A stretch of 64,000 bases of DNA from Lacinutrix jangbogonensis (lineage in GTDB: Bacteria > Bacteroidota > Bacteroidia > Flavobacteriales > Flavobacteriaceae): assembly GCF_000797445.1 (NCBI RefSeq), contig NZ_JSWF01000028.1:186001-250000 (forward strand), in the 5' to 3' direction. The translations under genes and the position numbers were made by a program. The notes below the pieces were generated by a model. It saw only the letters and a list, made by a program, of their open reading frames with translations. It had not been told where the DNA came from and ran no database searches. Below, piece by piece: positions 55,147 to 64,000 of the stretch (within the stretch, counting starts at the first letter, position 1; each line of letters opens with the position of its first letter).

Positions 55147-57018
55147 TTATCGCCCCATAAACACAAGAAGCACTGAAATATCCGCAGGAGAGACTCCGCT
55201 TATTCTTGAAGCTTGAGAAATAGTTATCGGTTGAATTTTGTTTAATTTCTCTCGCGCTTCTAGGCTCATTGATTGCAAATTTGAATAGTCAAAATTCAAA
55301 GGAATTTTGATGTTTTCCAGTCTATTTAATTTATCTGCATTATTCTTTTCCTTATCGATATATCCCGCGTACTTAACCTGAATCTCAGTTTGCTCTATAA
55401 CTTCTTTATCCAAATTATGTTGCTGAATATAATTATCTACAGAATCAATTTTGCGCATGTCGTCAATAGTAATATTTGGTCTAGCAAATATTTTATGCAT
55501 TTTTCCTTGCTGTTTTACAGCAGCAGAACCTTTAGCCTCCAAAACAGGATTTGCCTCGTGAGTTGTAACACTTGTATCTTTGAAAAATTTAACAAAGCGC
55601 TCCGACTCCTCACGCTTTTTCTCCATTCTTCTTAATCGTTTTTCACTAGCCAAACCAAGATCATAGCCCTTTGGCGTGAGCCTAAAATCTGCATTATCCT
55701 GACGTAACAATGTTCTGTACTCTGCTCGAGACGTAAACATTCTATACGGCTCTTCGGTACCTTTGGTAATTAAATCATCTACCAAAACGCCAATATAAGC
55801 TTCGTTCCGTTTCAATATAAAAGGATCCTTTTCTTGTACTTTAAGCGCAGCGTTTATTCCTGCCATTAAACCTTGCGAAGCAGCTTCCTCGTAACCTGTA
55901 GTGCCATTAATTTGTCCTGCAAAATATAAACCCTCAACAAGCTTTGTTTCTAATGTGTGTTTTAATTGTGTTGGTGGAAAATAATCATATTCGATTGCAT
56001 AACCAGGTCTAAAAAACTTGACGTTTTCAAAACCAACAATAGAGCGCATAGCTTTGAATTGAACATCTTCTGGTAGCGAAGTTGAGAACCCGTTAACATA
56101 CATTTCAACAGTATTCCATCCTTCAGGCTCTACAAATAATTGATGACTATTTTTATCAGCAAATCTATTTATCTTATCCTCAATGCTTGGGCAATATCTT
56201 GGTCCGAGACTTTGAATTCTGCCATTAAACATTGGTGAACGATCAAAACCTTCACGCAGTAAATCGTGAACCTTCTCACTTGTATGCCCCAAATAACAAG
56301 AACGTTGATGCTCTAATGGCTTAGTAATATCTAAGTACGAGAATTTTTCAGGATTAGCATCTCCCGGCTGTTCTGCCATTTTAGAAAAATCTAAAGAACG
56401 ACCATCTACTCTTGGTGGTGTTCCTGTTTTCATTCTACCCGATTCGAATCCTAAACTAACCAATTGTTCAGTTATTCCAGTAGCCGCTCTTTCTCCTGCT
56501 CTTCCTCCACCAAAATTCTTATTTCCTATATGTATTAATCCATTTAAAAAAGTACCATTGGTTAATACTACAGATTTTGCTTTCACTTCTATTCCTAAAG
56601 ATGTTTTCACACCTGCCACTTTTCCATTTTCAACAACTAAGCTAGAAACCATATCTTGATAAAAATCAAGATTTTCTGTTCTTTCAAGCATTAACCTCCA
56701 ATCTTCAGCAAATTTCATTCTATCACTTTGCACTCTTGGACTCCACATTGCTGGTCCTTTAGATTTGTTCAACATTTTAAACTGAATAGCAGAAGTATCA
56801 CTTACAATTCCACTATAACCGCCAAGTGCGTCAATCTCTCTTACAATTTGTCCCTTAGCAATTCCTCCCATTGCAGGATTACAAGACATTTGAGCAATAT
56901 TTTGTAAATTCATGGTAATAAGCAGTGTCTTGCTTCCCATATTTGCTGCCGACGCCGCAGCTTCGCTTCCCGCATGACCACCGCCAACAACTATAACATC
57001 GTAAATTTCGTTAAACAT
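55147..57018 (-). CDS. mnmG: tRNA uridine-5-carboxymethylaminomethyl modification enzyme MnmG
   Basis: FAD-dependent subunit (with MnmE) that makes cmnm5U at the wobble position of tRNAs. N-terminal DVIVVGGGHAGSEAAASAAN, MSCNPAMGGIAKGQIVREID, GTFLNGLIHIGNKNFGGGRA, RMKTGTPPRVDGRSLDF, ATGITEQL and GQINGTTGYEEAASQGLMAG are canonical. 623 residues, complete. Both flanks carry parS-like sites, which is common when the gene (gidA) lies near the chromosomal origin. Confidence 0.97.
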   Translation of the reverse strand: MFNEIYDVIVVGGGHAGSEAAASAANMGSKTLLITMNLQNIAQMSCNPAMGGIAKGQIVREIDALGGYSGIVSDTSAIQFKMLNKSKGPAMWSPRVQSDRMKFAEDWRLMLERTENLDFYQDMVSSLVVENGKVAGVKTSLGIEVKAKSVVLTNGTFLNGLIHIGNKNFGGGRAGERAATGITEQLVSLGFESGRMKTGTPPRVDGRSLDFSKMAEQPGDANPEKFSYLDITKPLEHQRSCYLGHTSEKVHDLLREGFDRSPMFNGRIQSLGPRYCPSIEDKINRFADKNSHQLFVEPEGWNTVEMYVNGFSTSLPEDVQFKAMRSIVGFENVKFFRPGYAIEYDYFPPTQLKHTLETKLVEGLYFAGQINGTTGYEEAASQGLMAGINAALKVQEKDPFILKRNEAYIGVLVDDLITKGTEEPYRMFTSRAEYRTLLRQDNADFRLTPKGYDLGLASEKRLRRMEKKREESERFVKFFKDTSVTTHEANPVLEAKGSAAVKQQGKMHKIFARPNITIDDMRKIDSVDNYIQQHNLDKEVIEQTEIQVKYAGYIDKEKNNADKLNRLENIKIPLNFDYSNLQSMSLEAREKLNKIQPITISQASRISGVSPADISVLLVFMGR

Positions 57019-57029
57019 AATAATATAAT

Positions 57030-57045
57030 TGTTCCACGTGAAACA
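57030..57045. other. parS-like site 2
   Basis: TGTTCCACGTGAAACA, an exact match to the widely conserved chromosomal parS sequence, 11 bases upstream of the mnmG ATG, overlapping its probable promoter region. Confidence 0.85.
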
Positions 57046-57102
57046 TTTAAAAAATTTAAGTGTTTCAAAATGGAATTAAAAATCCTTTGATTACATATAT
57101 AA

Positions 57103-57118
57103 TGTTCCACGTGAAACA
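57103..57118. other. parS-like site 3
   Basis: TGTTCCACGTGAAACA again, identical to site 2 and 57 bases from it. Together the two fill the mnmG/ybeY gap. Confidence 0.85.
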
Positions 57119-57168
57119 TTACTAATTACTATTTAAAAGTCTGCAAATATAGTGCGAAATAATGAATT

Positions 57169-57579
57169 CTAATTAAGCGTATTAAGGTAGAAGTTTTCTT
57201 TCTCTCGCATGAGTTTAGCATCTTCGTCTGTCTTATCTTTATAACCACAATAATGTAAAACACCATGTACAAGTACACGATATAATTCATTTTCGAAAGT
57301 AACCTTGAAATCTTTAGCATTATCCTCAACCCTCTCCGTAGAAATAAAAATATCACCTTGTAGTGTTTTTCCTACCGAATAATCAAAACTAATAATATCT
57401 GTAAGTGTGTCGTGGTTAAGGAAATCCACATTAAGCTTGTGAAGATATTCGTCATCACAAAAAACATAGTTTATCTCGTCCTCTTTAAAGTTTTCAGAGG
57501 AAATAACTGAAGCTATCCATGCTGAAACTACAGCCTCATTTGGAAGCTTAAAATCGTTTTCGTAATTAAAACTAATCAT
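57169..57579 (-). CDS. ybeY: rRNA maturation endonuclease YbeY
   Basis: Zn-dependent RNase in 16S rRNA 3'-end processing and quality control. The motif RVLVHGVLHYCGYKDKTDED carries H-x3-H and then an Asp where E. coli has the third His, as in many Bacteroidota. NYVFCDDEYLHKLNVDFLNH and DTLTDIISFDY are typical. 136 residues. Start overlaps the DUF4175 stop by eight bases. Confidence 0.93.
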   Translation of the reverse strand: MISFNYENDFKLPNEAVVSAWIASVISSENFKEDEINYVFCDDEYLHKLNVDFLNHDTLTDIISFDYSVGKTLQGDIFISTERVEDNAKDFKVTFENELYRVLVHGVLHYCGYKDKTDEDAKLMREKENFYLNTLN

Positions 57580-60500
57580 TCTTTTGTTTAAAGTATTCTT
57601 GTACTTTTTGTTTATAAACCTGCTGCAAAGGTAAGGCTTGCTTATTCAATATTTCTGTGGTATTAAAATATTCTTTAGCCTTAGGTATTTGATTATTTGT
57701 AGTATTTGAAAACTCCTTTTTATTAGTTTCAGATTTACGTTTATTGTCCTGTCCTTGTTGAAACGTTGCTTTTTCCAATTTTAAAAGTTGATGTTGTAAA
57801 TTCAACATTTTAGAAAGTGTTTCATTTGTAAAGCCACTATTAATTAAATCCAACTCCACATCTTCCATTTGCTTTAGCAATTGCTTTGCATTTGCTGGTG
57901 TTCCTTTACCCATCTTTTCGTCTAATGCAAGCTTGTCTTCCAGTGCCTGACGTATCATTTGTTGCTGTTGGTAGATCTTATATAACTCTCCGTTTACATC
58001 TTCATTAAAACCATCTTGGCCTCCTTGAGCTCCACCTTTACCCTCTCCATCTTTTCCATTGCCTTCGCCTTCACCTTTTCCCTTTCCGTCTTTACCTTTC
58101 TTACCGTCTTTACCTTTTTTACCATTCTCACCCTTGTCGCCATCTTCACCTTCCTTACCTGGTTTTTTTCCTTTTCCCGGTTTCTCTCCTGGTTTGTCTC
58201 CTGGTTTTTCTCCTTCTCCATCTTGAGGTTTACCGCTCTCTGCTTTTTTTGTGCCTTCCTCCATTTTCTTATTAAGCTCTTCTTGGCTCATAATAATATC
58301 TGGAAGTGGCTCACCTCCTTCCCCGGATCCAGGTGATGGCATTCCCATTGAATTTTGTAACTGATCTAAAGTATCACTTAAAAAATTGGCTAAATTATTT
58401 GCAGAAGTAACTGCGTATTGTTGCGAAGACACACCTTTATACAAATTATTCTCTGCTAACTCCGCTAAGGCTTTATCGATATTAAAATACACTTCGGAAA
58501 TCTCAGTATTTACCTCTTCAGATATTTTTGGTTGACGCAGGGATAGACCAAATAAACTATCATCCACATGCTCAAAATGTGTACGCAAATCCTTCTGTTT
58601 TTTTAAATAGGTAGCGTATTCATTATGGTTTATTTCTATACTTTTAAAGCGTTTCATTACCTTTTCTTCATCGAAAGAAAACAGTAAAAGATTATCCAAT
58701 ATTTGACGCAACATGTCAATATCTTCCTGTAATGCTTCGCCTGAACCTTGCCCCATTTGAGCCTGCATTTTCATGCTCATCTCTTTCATTTTCTGAGCTG
58801 CTGCTTTTTGCTTTTTCTTTGCTTTAGTATTCTGACTTTGCTTTTCTTCGTTGCTTGGCGATTGTTCTTTCTTATCTAATTCTTCGGAAGCCTTTTCTTG
58901 GTCTTCTTTTACATTTTCTTCTTTATTCTCATCTCTAGGCAAATCAATAGGTTTCTTTAATTCCTTATTATCCTTTTCGAGATCGTCTAATTGCTTTTGG
59001 ATGTCTTCAAATTTCTTGTTCAGCTCCTCTTGCTTTTCTTTAGTATTCTCCTTTAGTTTTTCGTTAGCAAGTTTATCTTGTTCTTTAGCAAGCTTGTCTA
59101 GCTCATTGCCAATTTTTTCCATTTTCTTATTAACGTAATACCGCTTCGTTAATTCCAATATTTGCTCCAGGCTTCTTTTCTGACTTTTAGCCTTCTTAGC
59201 GAGTTTATCAATTTTCTCTGAGAACTCTTCTTTATTCATCTTCTCGCGCAACTTTTCGAGCTCTTCAAGTAGTTTTTCGTCTTTTTTAAGTTGTTCTTCG
59301 TTTTCTTTTAAACGTTCTTTTAAATCGGCTTTAAATTGATCTTCTTTCTTATTTTCTTTTTGGAAGTCTTCTAAATTCTTTTGAAGCTTTTTATTAAACT
59401 TCTGCATCATTTTTTCTTGTTGCTTTTGACGCTTCATGAAATTTTCGAACTTCTTTTTATCATTAAAATTGAGTTCAGATTTTTCCTTTTGCGTTTTCGA
59501 AAGCTCTTCTAATTCTTTTTGCTGCTTATCGAACTTTTCCAAAGATTGATTTAAATCTTGAATCGTTTCGTTTTGCTCTTGTAATTGCTTTTTCTCCTCT
59601 TCGTCTGCTGTTCGTTTTCTGTAACTAAACACACTGCTCTTTGTGCTCTTATTTTTAGTAACTGCGTCATTATCGAAAACCTCGAAGTATAAATCGTAAC
59701 TAGTACCTTCAGTGATATCTAAATTGTTTGGAAACGCGCTTACAAACTCGCTAAAATTTGATCCTGATATTGGAATAACTTCTGTTTTCTTCACCTTATC
59801 ATTTCCGCTAGGATAATAGACTAATTGCAATCTATTAAGACCGTAATCATCGCTAACTTTTCCGAAGAAATACAACGATTGCTTATCTAAAGAATCTACT
59901 TTAGATTGTAGTTTTAACTCTGGATATTCATCGCGAACCACTTGAATATTAAACGCTAGATTCTCATAATCTTTTAGTTGATTATTACTTGTTGCAATGC
60001 TATAATCGAAATTACTATACACGCTTTTACCAATAGAAAATTGTCCGTTTTCGCTGCTATTAAACTGCGTTGTGTCTTTCGCGTAAAGCGTGGCGTAATC
60101 AGTTGCTTTTGTTCTTAATTCCCATGTAATACGTGTTCCTGTTGGTACAACTGCATTTCCTGTACTTTTCAATACCTCATCGCGCTTATTTGTATAATTT
60201 GGGTAATTTAAAAGCATATCGAAACCCAATAAAGTTGGTACTGGAGCCACGGTTATTGTATAAGGTTTAGAGGTGACTTTATTTGCTGTTAAATTAAAAG
60301 TAATATCGTTTTTAGGTTGCTCGAACACATATTCGAAAGCACCTACTCCACGTTGTTGCAAATAATAGGTCTCGTTACTAAAAGTGATTTTCGCGTTCTC
60401 GGGAATAACGTCTCCAGCGGTTTTAACAATCAATCGAAACTCCTTATTCTCGACAGCCTGCATATCTTCATTTAAAACAAAAAACTGAAAAGGTGCTGGT

Positions 60501-61072
60501 TGCTCAAAAGCGGTTTGGTAATTTACTACACGCTCATAACTCTCGCTAAACCAATTCAATTTCCCAGAAATAGCTGTTACCAAAATAATAAGCAATGGAA
60601 TGGCTGCATATTTCAAATATTTAGCATTTTTTTTGAAATTTATAGCCAATTTAAATGGCACTGGATTTAATTCAGCTGACTTCTGGTCGATGCTTGCTAA
60701 CAATAGCTCTGAATCTGAATGTGTGTTTTTTAACTGAAGTACATTAAGCAATTTATCATTAACCTCCGGAAAATGATTACCAATTAATAGTGAAGCTTTC
60801 TCAAAATCTATTCCTTTTTGGAGTTTGAACAATTTTGCTAATGGCATTGCAATAAACTTAACAAACAAGGCCAGTTCTACCGCTACAAACAACCAAAAGA
60901 GAACCGTTCTAGCCGCAGAGTTTAACCATAAAAAATGCTCTACTAACAATGTAATTAATAGATATAATAAACCAATACTAAAAAACAAAATCACGCCTTT
61001 AATTAACGCGTTCGTGTAATATTTTCTAATAAATTGCTCTAGCTTAGAGTGTATGTTTTGGAAATTGTTCAA
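57572..61072 (-). CDS. DUF4175 family giant membrane protein
   Basis: 1166 residues. Two N-terminal transmembrane helices (about 25-45 and 55-75), a third near 150-170, then beta-rich repeats to about 480. A very long coiled-coil of Lys/Glu/Gln spans about 495-770 (QEQNETIQDLNQSLEKFDKQ). A Gly/Lys/Asp/Glu low-complexity tract lies at about 940-1015 (GKKGKDGKKGKDGKGKGEG), before a C-terminal helical part. Matches DUF4175. Function unknown; an envelope-spanning structural role is a guess. The coiled coil may be what produces long open shadow frames on the opposite strand. Confidence 0.85.
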   Translation of the reverse strand: MNNFQNIHSKLEQFIRKYYTNALIKGVILFFSIGLLYLLITLLVEHFLWLNSAARTVLFWLFVAVELALFVKFIAMPLAKLFKLQKGIDFEKASLLIGNHFPEVNDKLLNVLQLKNTHSDSELLLASIDQKSAELNPVPFKLAINFKKNAKYLKYAAIPLLIILVTAISGKLNWFSESYERVVNYQTAFEQPAPFQFFVLNEDMQAVENKEFRLIVKTAGDVIPENAKITFSNETYYLQQRGVGAFEYVFEQPKNDITFNLTANKVTSKPYTITVAPVPTLLGFDMLLNYPNYTNKRDEVLKSTGNAVVPTGTRITWELRTKATDYATLYAKDTTQFNSSENGQFSIGKSVYSNFDYSIATSNNQLKDYENLAFNIQVVRDEYPELKLQSKVDSLDKQSLYFFGKVSDDYGLNRLQLVYYPSGNDKVKKTEVIPISGSNFSEFVSAFPNNLDITEGTSYDLYFEVFDNDAVTKNKSTKSSVFSYRKRTADEEEKKQLQEQNETIQDLNQSLEKFDKQQKELEELSKTQKEKSELNFNDKKKFENFMKRQKQQEKMMQKFNKKLQKNLEDFQKENKKEDQFKADLKERLKENEEQLKKDEKLLEELEKLREKMNKEEFSEKIDKLAKKAKSQKRSLEQILELTKRYYVNKKMEKIGNELDKLAKEQDKLANEKLKENTKEKQEELNKKFEDIQKQLDDLEKDNKELKKPIDLPRDENKEENVKEDQEKASEELDKKEQSPSNEEKQSQNTKAKKKQKAAAQKMKEMSMKMQAQMGQGSGEALQEDIDMLRQILDNLLLFSFDEEKVMKRFKSIEINHNEYATYLKKQKDLRTHFEHVDDSLFGLSLRQPKISEEVNTEISEVYFNIDKALAELAENNLYKGVSSQQYAVTSANNLANFLSDTLDQLQNSMGMPSPGSGEGGEPLPDIIMSQEELNKKMEEGTKKAESGKPQDGEGEKPGDKPGEKPGKGKKPGKEGEDGDKGENGKKGKDGKKGKDGKGKGEGEGNGKDGEGKGGAQGGQDGFNEDVNGELYKIYQQQQMIRQALEDKLALDEKMGKGTPANAKQLLKQMEDVELDLINSGFTNETLSKMLNLQHQLLKLEKATFQQGQDNKRKSETNKKEFSNTTNNQIPKAKEYFNTTEILNKQALPLQQVYKQKVQEYFKQKND

Positions 61073-61177
61073 TGCTCGATTACTTTTTTTGCTTTATAAC
61101 TGACTAAAATACTGCTTTATTTTATAAAAAATATTAGTATTTTGTTAAAAGGATGTTTCAAAGAATCTACTGATTTC

Positions 61178-61208
61178 TTTGTTCTATACCCATATCAATA
61201 TATCTTTG
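61178..61208 (+). promoter_or_regulatory. promoter for gltX
   Basis: TTTG (61178-61181), 19 bases, TATCTTTG (61201-61208): both match the Bacteroidota consensus. The -7 box is 19 bases before the ATG at 61228. The best promoter in the window. Confidence 0.65.
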
Positions 61209-61227
61209 CGACAATAAAATTTATACA

Positions 61228-62736
61228 ATGTCTAAAAATGTTCGTGTGCGTTTCGCACCAAGTCCAACAGGACCTTTACATATTGGAGGTGTGAGAACAG
61301 CTCTTTTTAACTATTTATTTGCAAAAAAACACAACGGTACTTTTGTGTTACGTGTTGAAGATACAGACCAAAACCGTTATGTAGAAGGCGCAGAGCAATA
61401 TATAATCGATGCTTTAAATTGGTGTAATATTCCTTTTGATGAAGGACCTAATAAGAATGAAAAATTTGGCCCTTACAGACAGAGTGAGCGCAAGCATTTG
61501 TACAAACAATATGCTGAGCAATTAATTGCTAGTGATAATGCATATTACGCTTTTGATACTTCTGAAACTTTAGATGCTAAAAGAAAAGAATACGAAGCGA
61601 ACAAGCAAACCTTTATATACAATTGGCATAACCGTTTAGAGCTCAGTAATTCTTTATCGCTTTCTAAGGAAGATACTCAAGCAAAATTAGACAATGGAGA
61701 CGATTATGTAATTCGTTTTAAATCTCCTCAAGATGAAACACTTCGTCTTAAAGATATTATTCGTGGAGATATTAAAATTGATACTAATGTTTTAGATGAT
61801 AAAGTACTGTTTAAAAGTGATGGTATGCCCACCTACCATTTAGCGAACATTGTAGACGACCATTTAATGGAAATCTCTCATGTTATTCGTGGAGAAGAAT
61901 GGTTGCCTTCTTTAGCTTTACACATGCAATTATACACTGCTTTTGGATGGGAATCTCCTGAATTTGCACATTTACCTCTAATTTTAAAACCTACTGGAAA
62001 AGGAAAGTTAAGCAAGCGTGATGGTGATAAATTAGGCTTCCCAGTGTTTCCATTAGAATATACTTCGCCAGATGGAGGTGTTTCTAAAGGTTATAAAGAA
62101 GAAGGCTATTTTGCAGATGCAGTAATTAATTTCTTAGCCTTTTTAGGATGGAATCCTGGGACAGAACAAGAGCTTTTTAACTTAGACGAATTAATTGAAG
62201 CTTTCGATTTAAATCGTGTAAATAAAGCAGGAGCACGTTTTGATCCAGATAAAATCAAGTGGTTTAATCATCATTATATGCAAGAGCAAAGCAATGATGA
62301 ATTGGCTGAAGCTTTTAAAAATAATCGCACAGAATTAACAAACATAGATTCTAGCTACATCGCAATGGTTGTAGGTTTAGTTAAAGAACGTGCAACGTTT
62401 GTAAACGACTTTTGGGCATTAAGTAGCTTCTTCTTTGTTGCTCCAGAAAGTTATGACGAAAAAGCCTCTAAAAAAGCTTTTAAAGATAAAACCAAAGACT
62501 TAATGACGCATTTAGTCTCAATAGTTGCTAATATTGACGATTTTGAAGTAGAACCGCTTCAAAAAGAAATTAAAGGTTGGATTACAGGAAACGAAATAGG
62601 TTTTGGAAAAGTAATGATGCCTTTACGTTTAGCACTTGTTGGAGCACTACAAGGTCCAGAAGTTTTTGATATTATGTATCTAATTGGTAAGGCTGAAACT
62701 GTAATGCGTATAGAAAAAATGATTACTGTTTTGTAA
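61228..62736 (+). CDS. gltX: glutamate-tRNA ligase
   Basis: Class I aminoacyl-tRNA synthetase charging tRNA-Glu. N-terminal VRFAPSPTGPLHIGGVRTAL (HIGH box), FVLRVEDTDQNRYVEGAEQY, LPSLALHMQLYTAFGWESP, the KMSKS-type KGKLSKRDGDKLGFPVFP, and the anticodon-binding helical C-terminus. 502 residues, complete. Divergent from DUF4175 with its own promoter and terminator. Confidence 0.97.
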   Translation: MSKNVRVRFAPSPTGPLHIGGVRTALFNYLFAKKHNGTFVLRVEDTDQNRYVEGAEQYIIDALNWCNIPFDEGPNKNEKFGPYRQSERKHLYKQYAEQLIASDNAYYAFDTSETLDAKRKEYEANKQTFIYNWHNRLELSNSLSLSKEDTQAKLDNGDDYVIRFKSPQDETLRLKDIIRGDIKIDTNVLDDKVLFKSDGMPTYHLANIVDDHLMEISHVIRGEEWLPSLALHMQLYTAFGWESPEFAHLPLILKPTGKGKLSKRDGDKLGFPVFPLEYTSPDGGVSKGYKEEGYFADAVINFLAFLGWNPGTEQELFNLDELIEAFDLNRVNKAGARFDPDKIKWFNHHYMQEQSNDELAEAFKNNRTELTNIDSSYIAMVVGLVKERATFVNDFWALSSFFFVAPESYDEKASKKAFKDKTKDLMTHLVSIVANIDDFEVEPLQKEIKGWITGNEIGFGKVMMPLRLALVGALQGPEVFDIMYLIGKAETVMRIEKMITVL

Positions 62737-62759
62737 AAACCGCAAACATATTAAATAAA

Positions 62760-62784
62760 AAAAGCGAGCCAATGGCTCGCTTTT
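62760..62784. terminator. rho-independent terminator
   Basis: AAAAGCGAGCC (62760-62770) pairs perfectly with GGCTCGCTTTT (62774-62784), loop AAT. It ends gltX and probably also the convergent peptidase gene. Confidence 0.9.
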
Positions 62785-62806
62785 CATTTATATAAAAATC
62801 TAATGT

Positions 62807-64000
62807 TTACTCTTTAATAAACTTTAATACAGTATCTACTCCATTAAATTTAATAAAGTAAGCTCCTGTTGCCAAATTAGAAACATCCATTGTATTCGCT
62901 CTTGCATTAACGTTTAGGTCTTTTACTCTTTGACCCAACATATTAAATACGGCAACATTATAATCTTGATTAATGTTTTTTAAAGTAATTACTCCTTGAG
63001 TTGGATTAGGGTAAATAGAAATACTATTTGCTGTAAACTCATCTACACTTAAATTACAAGTATAAGCAGGCAATGTATAGCCTCTTGCAGTAAATCTATC
63101 TGTAAAAGCTTGTATATCTGCACAAGTATAACCTCCAGCAGTTCCCATGTCTATAGCTGCTTGTCTTACAGCAATTGCTGCGTCTTGCTGGTTTGTACCA
63201 TTATTTGTCATAGCGATACCCTCTATAAAAGCTTTGTCAGTTTTCTCTCTACCAACAATGTCCCAAACTTCCATTAACGTTGATGCCCACATTTGTCCGT
63301 CGTTATGTGCTGCTCCACCTTGTAAGCCAACTAGACCGCCAGGATAGACTCTAGTATCTGCAGTTGTACGTCCTCCCCAACATGGGTTATGTCCATCCCA
63401 ACCAAACATAAAACTGTATGATGCGTCTGAAGCGCTCCATTGTCCAAAACTTCTTTTATAGGATCCTGCTAAATAGTCTCCATTACCTTCTCCTAAGAAA
63501 GGAGATGTTGCACCATTTGTAATCCAATCATGCACGCCATGCCCAACTTCATGTACAATAACATCAGCATCTTCACCATCATCTACACAACCTTCTCCAA
63601 ACTGAACACTTTGTGATCCTGGATTATAAAAAGATTGATCTTCTCCATTTGCACCATGCGCATCAAATCGAACTACTCCTCCATTTCCGCTAGGAGCGAC
63701 ACTTAAACCTAAATCAACATTTAGATATCTTAAAAAATTATCTAAATGATAATACACATTAACTGCTTCAAAACCGTCTTGTTGTCTATTAAAAGAGAAA
63801 TCGCTACTCGTTTGAATAAACAAACCTTTGTTTGGCGCACCTAATTCTGCAATATCTGCATAAGGTCCAGTTAATCTATAATTACCTCCAGATAATTCAA
63901 TATCTAGTAATGTAACAGAACTTCTTGCTGCATCCAAAGCTGCGTTAGTATTGTCATTATTATCTACATATTGTCCTCCATAAAGACTAGTTGTTGCGGT
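62807..64000 (-). CDS. M36-family (fungalysin-like) metallopeptidase with T9SS sorting domain, 5' partial
   Basis: Secreted zinc protease. The frame stays open to base 64000 upstream of the TTG at 63937 (SLYGGQYVDNNDNTNAALDA), so the true start lies beyond the window. Zinc motif HEVGHGVHDW (63553-63524) within DADVIVHEVGHGV, and DGQMWASTLMEVWDIVGREK further on, fit M36. The C-terminal 75 residues, starting near SISIYPNPTQGVITLKN and ending TVLKFIKE, are a type A sorting signal for the type IX secretion system. The protein is probably released or attached at the cell surface and degrades external protein. Confidence 0.9.
   Translation of the reverse strand, partial: TATTSLYGGQYVDNNDNTNAALDAARSSVTLLDIELSGGNYRLTGPYADIAELGAPNKGLFIQTSSDFSFNRQQDGFEAVNVYYHLDNFLRYLNVDLGLSVAPSGNGGVVRFDAHGANGEDQSFYNPGSQSVQFGEGCVDDGEDADVIVHEVGHGVHDWITNGATSPFLGEGNGDYLAGSYKRSFGQWSASDASYSFMFGWDGHNPCWGGRTTADTRVYPGGLVGLQGGAAHNDGQMWASTLMEVWDIVGREKTDKAFIEGIAMTNNGTNQQDAAIAVRQAAIDMGTAGGYTCADIQAFTDRFTARGYTLPAYTCNLSVDEFTANSISIYPNPTQGVITLKNINQDYNVAVFNMLGQRVKDLNVNARANTMDVSNLATGAYFIKFNGVDTVLKFIKE

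Noticed and set aside
58016-59138. Open frames on the plus strand inside the DUF4175 gene with Phe/Ser-rich translations
   Set aside because: Shadows of a Lys/Glu-rich coding region read on the opposite strand; low-complexity hydrophobic products, no independent signals.
1-64000. CRISPR arrays, rRNA or tRNA genes
   Set aside because: No regularly spaced repeats and no tRNA- or rRNA-like conserved segments were noticed; covariance-model searches could not be run.

Overview
The window looks like a chromosomal stretch from a Flavobacteriaceae member (Bacteroidota), probably marine. The DNA is AT-rich. Several lineage-typical families are present: DUF6427, DUF6341, DUF4254, DUF4837, DUF4175, DUF6909 and bacterial GH3. 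There is a secreted protease with a type IX secretion C-terminal signal, and several starts carry Bacteroidota-type promoters (-7 TANNTTTG, sometimes with a -33 TTG/TTTG). Genus cannot be fixed from the sequence alone.

Layout. 1-7.5 kb: end of a PaaE-like reductase, a frameshifted GT9 heptosyltransferase with its DUF4254 partner, upp, DUF6427, DUF6341, purD and a CapK-like adenylate-forming enzyme. 7.5-42 kb: one large, almost entirely minus-strand surface-polysaccharide locus. 42-53 kb: DUF6909, GH3, M23 peptidase, tatA, DUF4837 lipoprotein, LysM lytic transglycosylase, pgk, a SPOR-tailed exported protein and holB. 53-64 kb: OmpH/Skp-like lipoprotein, a methyltransferase, mnmG flanked by three parS-like sites, ybeY, a giant DUF4175 protein, gltX and the 3' part of an M36 metallopeptidase. 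The parS cluster around mnmG suggests this end lies near the replication origin.

The polysaccharide locus reads, in transcription order from about 42 kb down to 7.5 kb: a Wzz-like co-polymerase; a TviB/WbpA-type dehydrogenase; rmlBACD (dTDP-rhamnose); wecB/wecC (UDP-ManNAcA); a small lipoprotein; a double DUF2061 protein; cysC, cysD, cysN and cysQ (PAPS supply and PAP disposal); Wzx; a sulfotransferase; a NodB-like deacetylase; a Wzy-like protein; a D-glucuronyl C5-epimerase homologue; a FemAB/GNAT-like transferase; a second sulfotransferase; GT4; a second polymerase/ligase; a second deacetylase-like protein; a third polymerase; a WecG/TagA/CpsF transferase; a WcaJ-type initiating transferase; a PglC/DegT/CapD amino-sugar set; ugd and uxs; another WcaJ-type transferase; and GT2. 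The combination of uronate supply, C5-epimerase, deacetylases, two sulfotransferases and dedicated PAPS genes resembles the modification toolkit of animal heparan sulfate. It is the main candidate for an undescribed system: a sulfated, possibly iduronate-containing glycosaminoglycan-like surface polymer.

Three carbohydrate genes (GT9 at 1.0-2.0 kb, PglC-like at 14.3-14.9 kb, Wzy-like at 24.7-26.0 kb) are each broken by what looks like one missing base in an A/T run of 7, 7 and 9. Restoring one base gives a full-length protein in every case. Sequencing undercall, phase variation and slippage decoding all remain possible.
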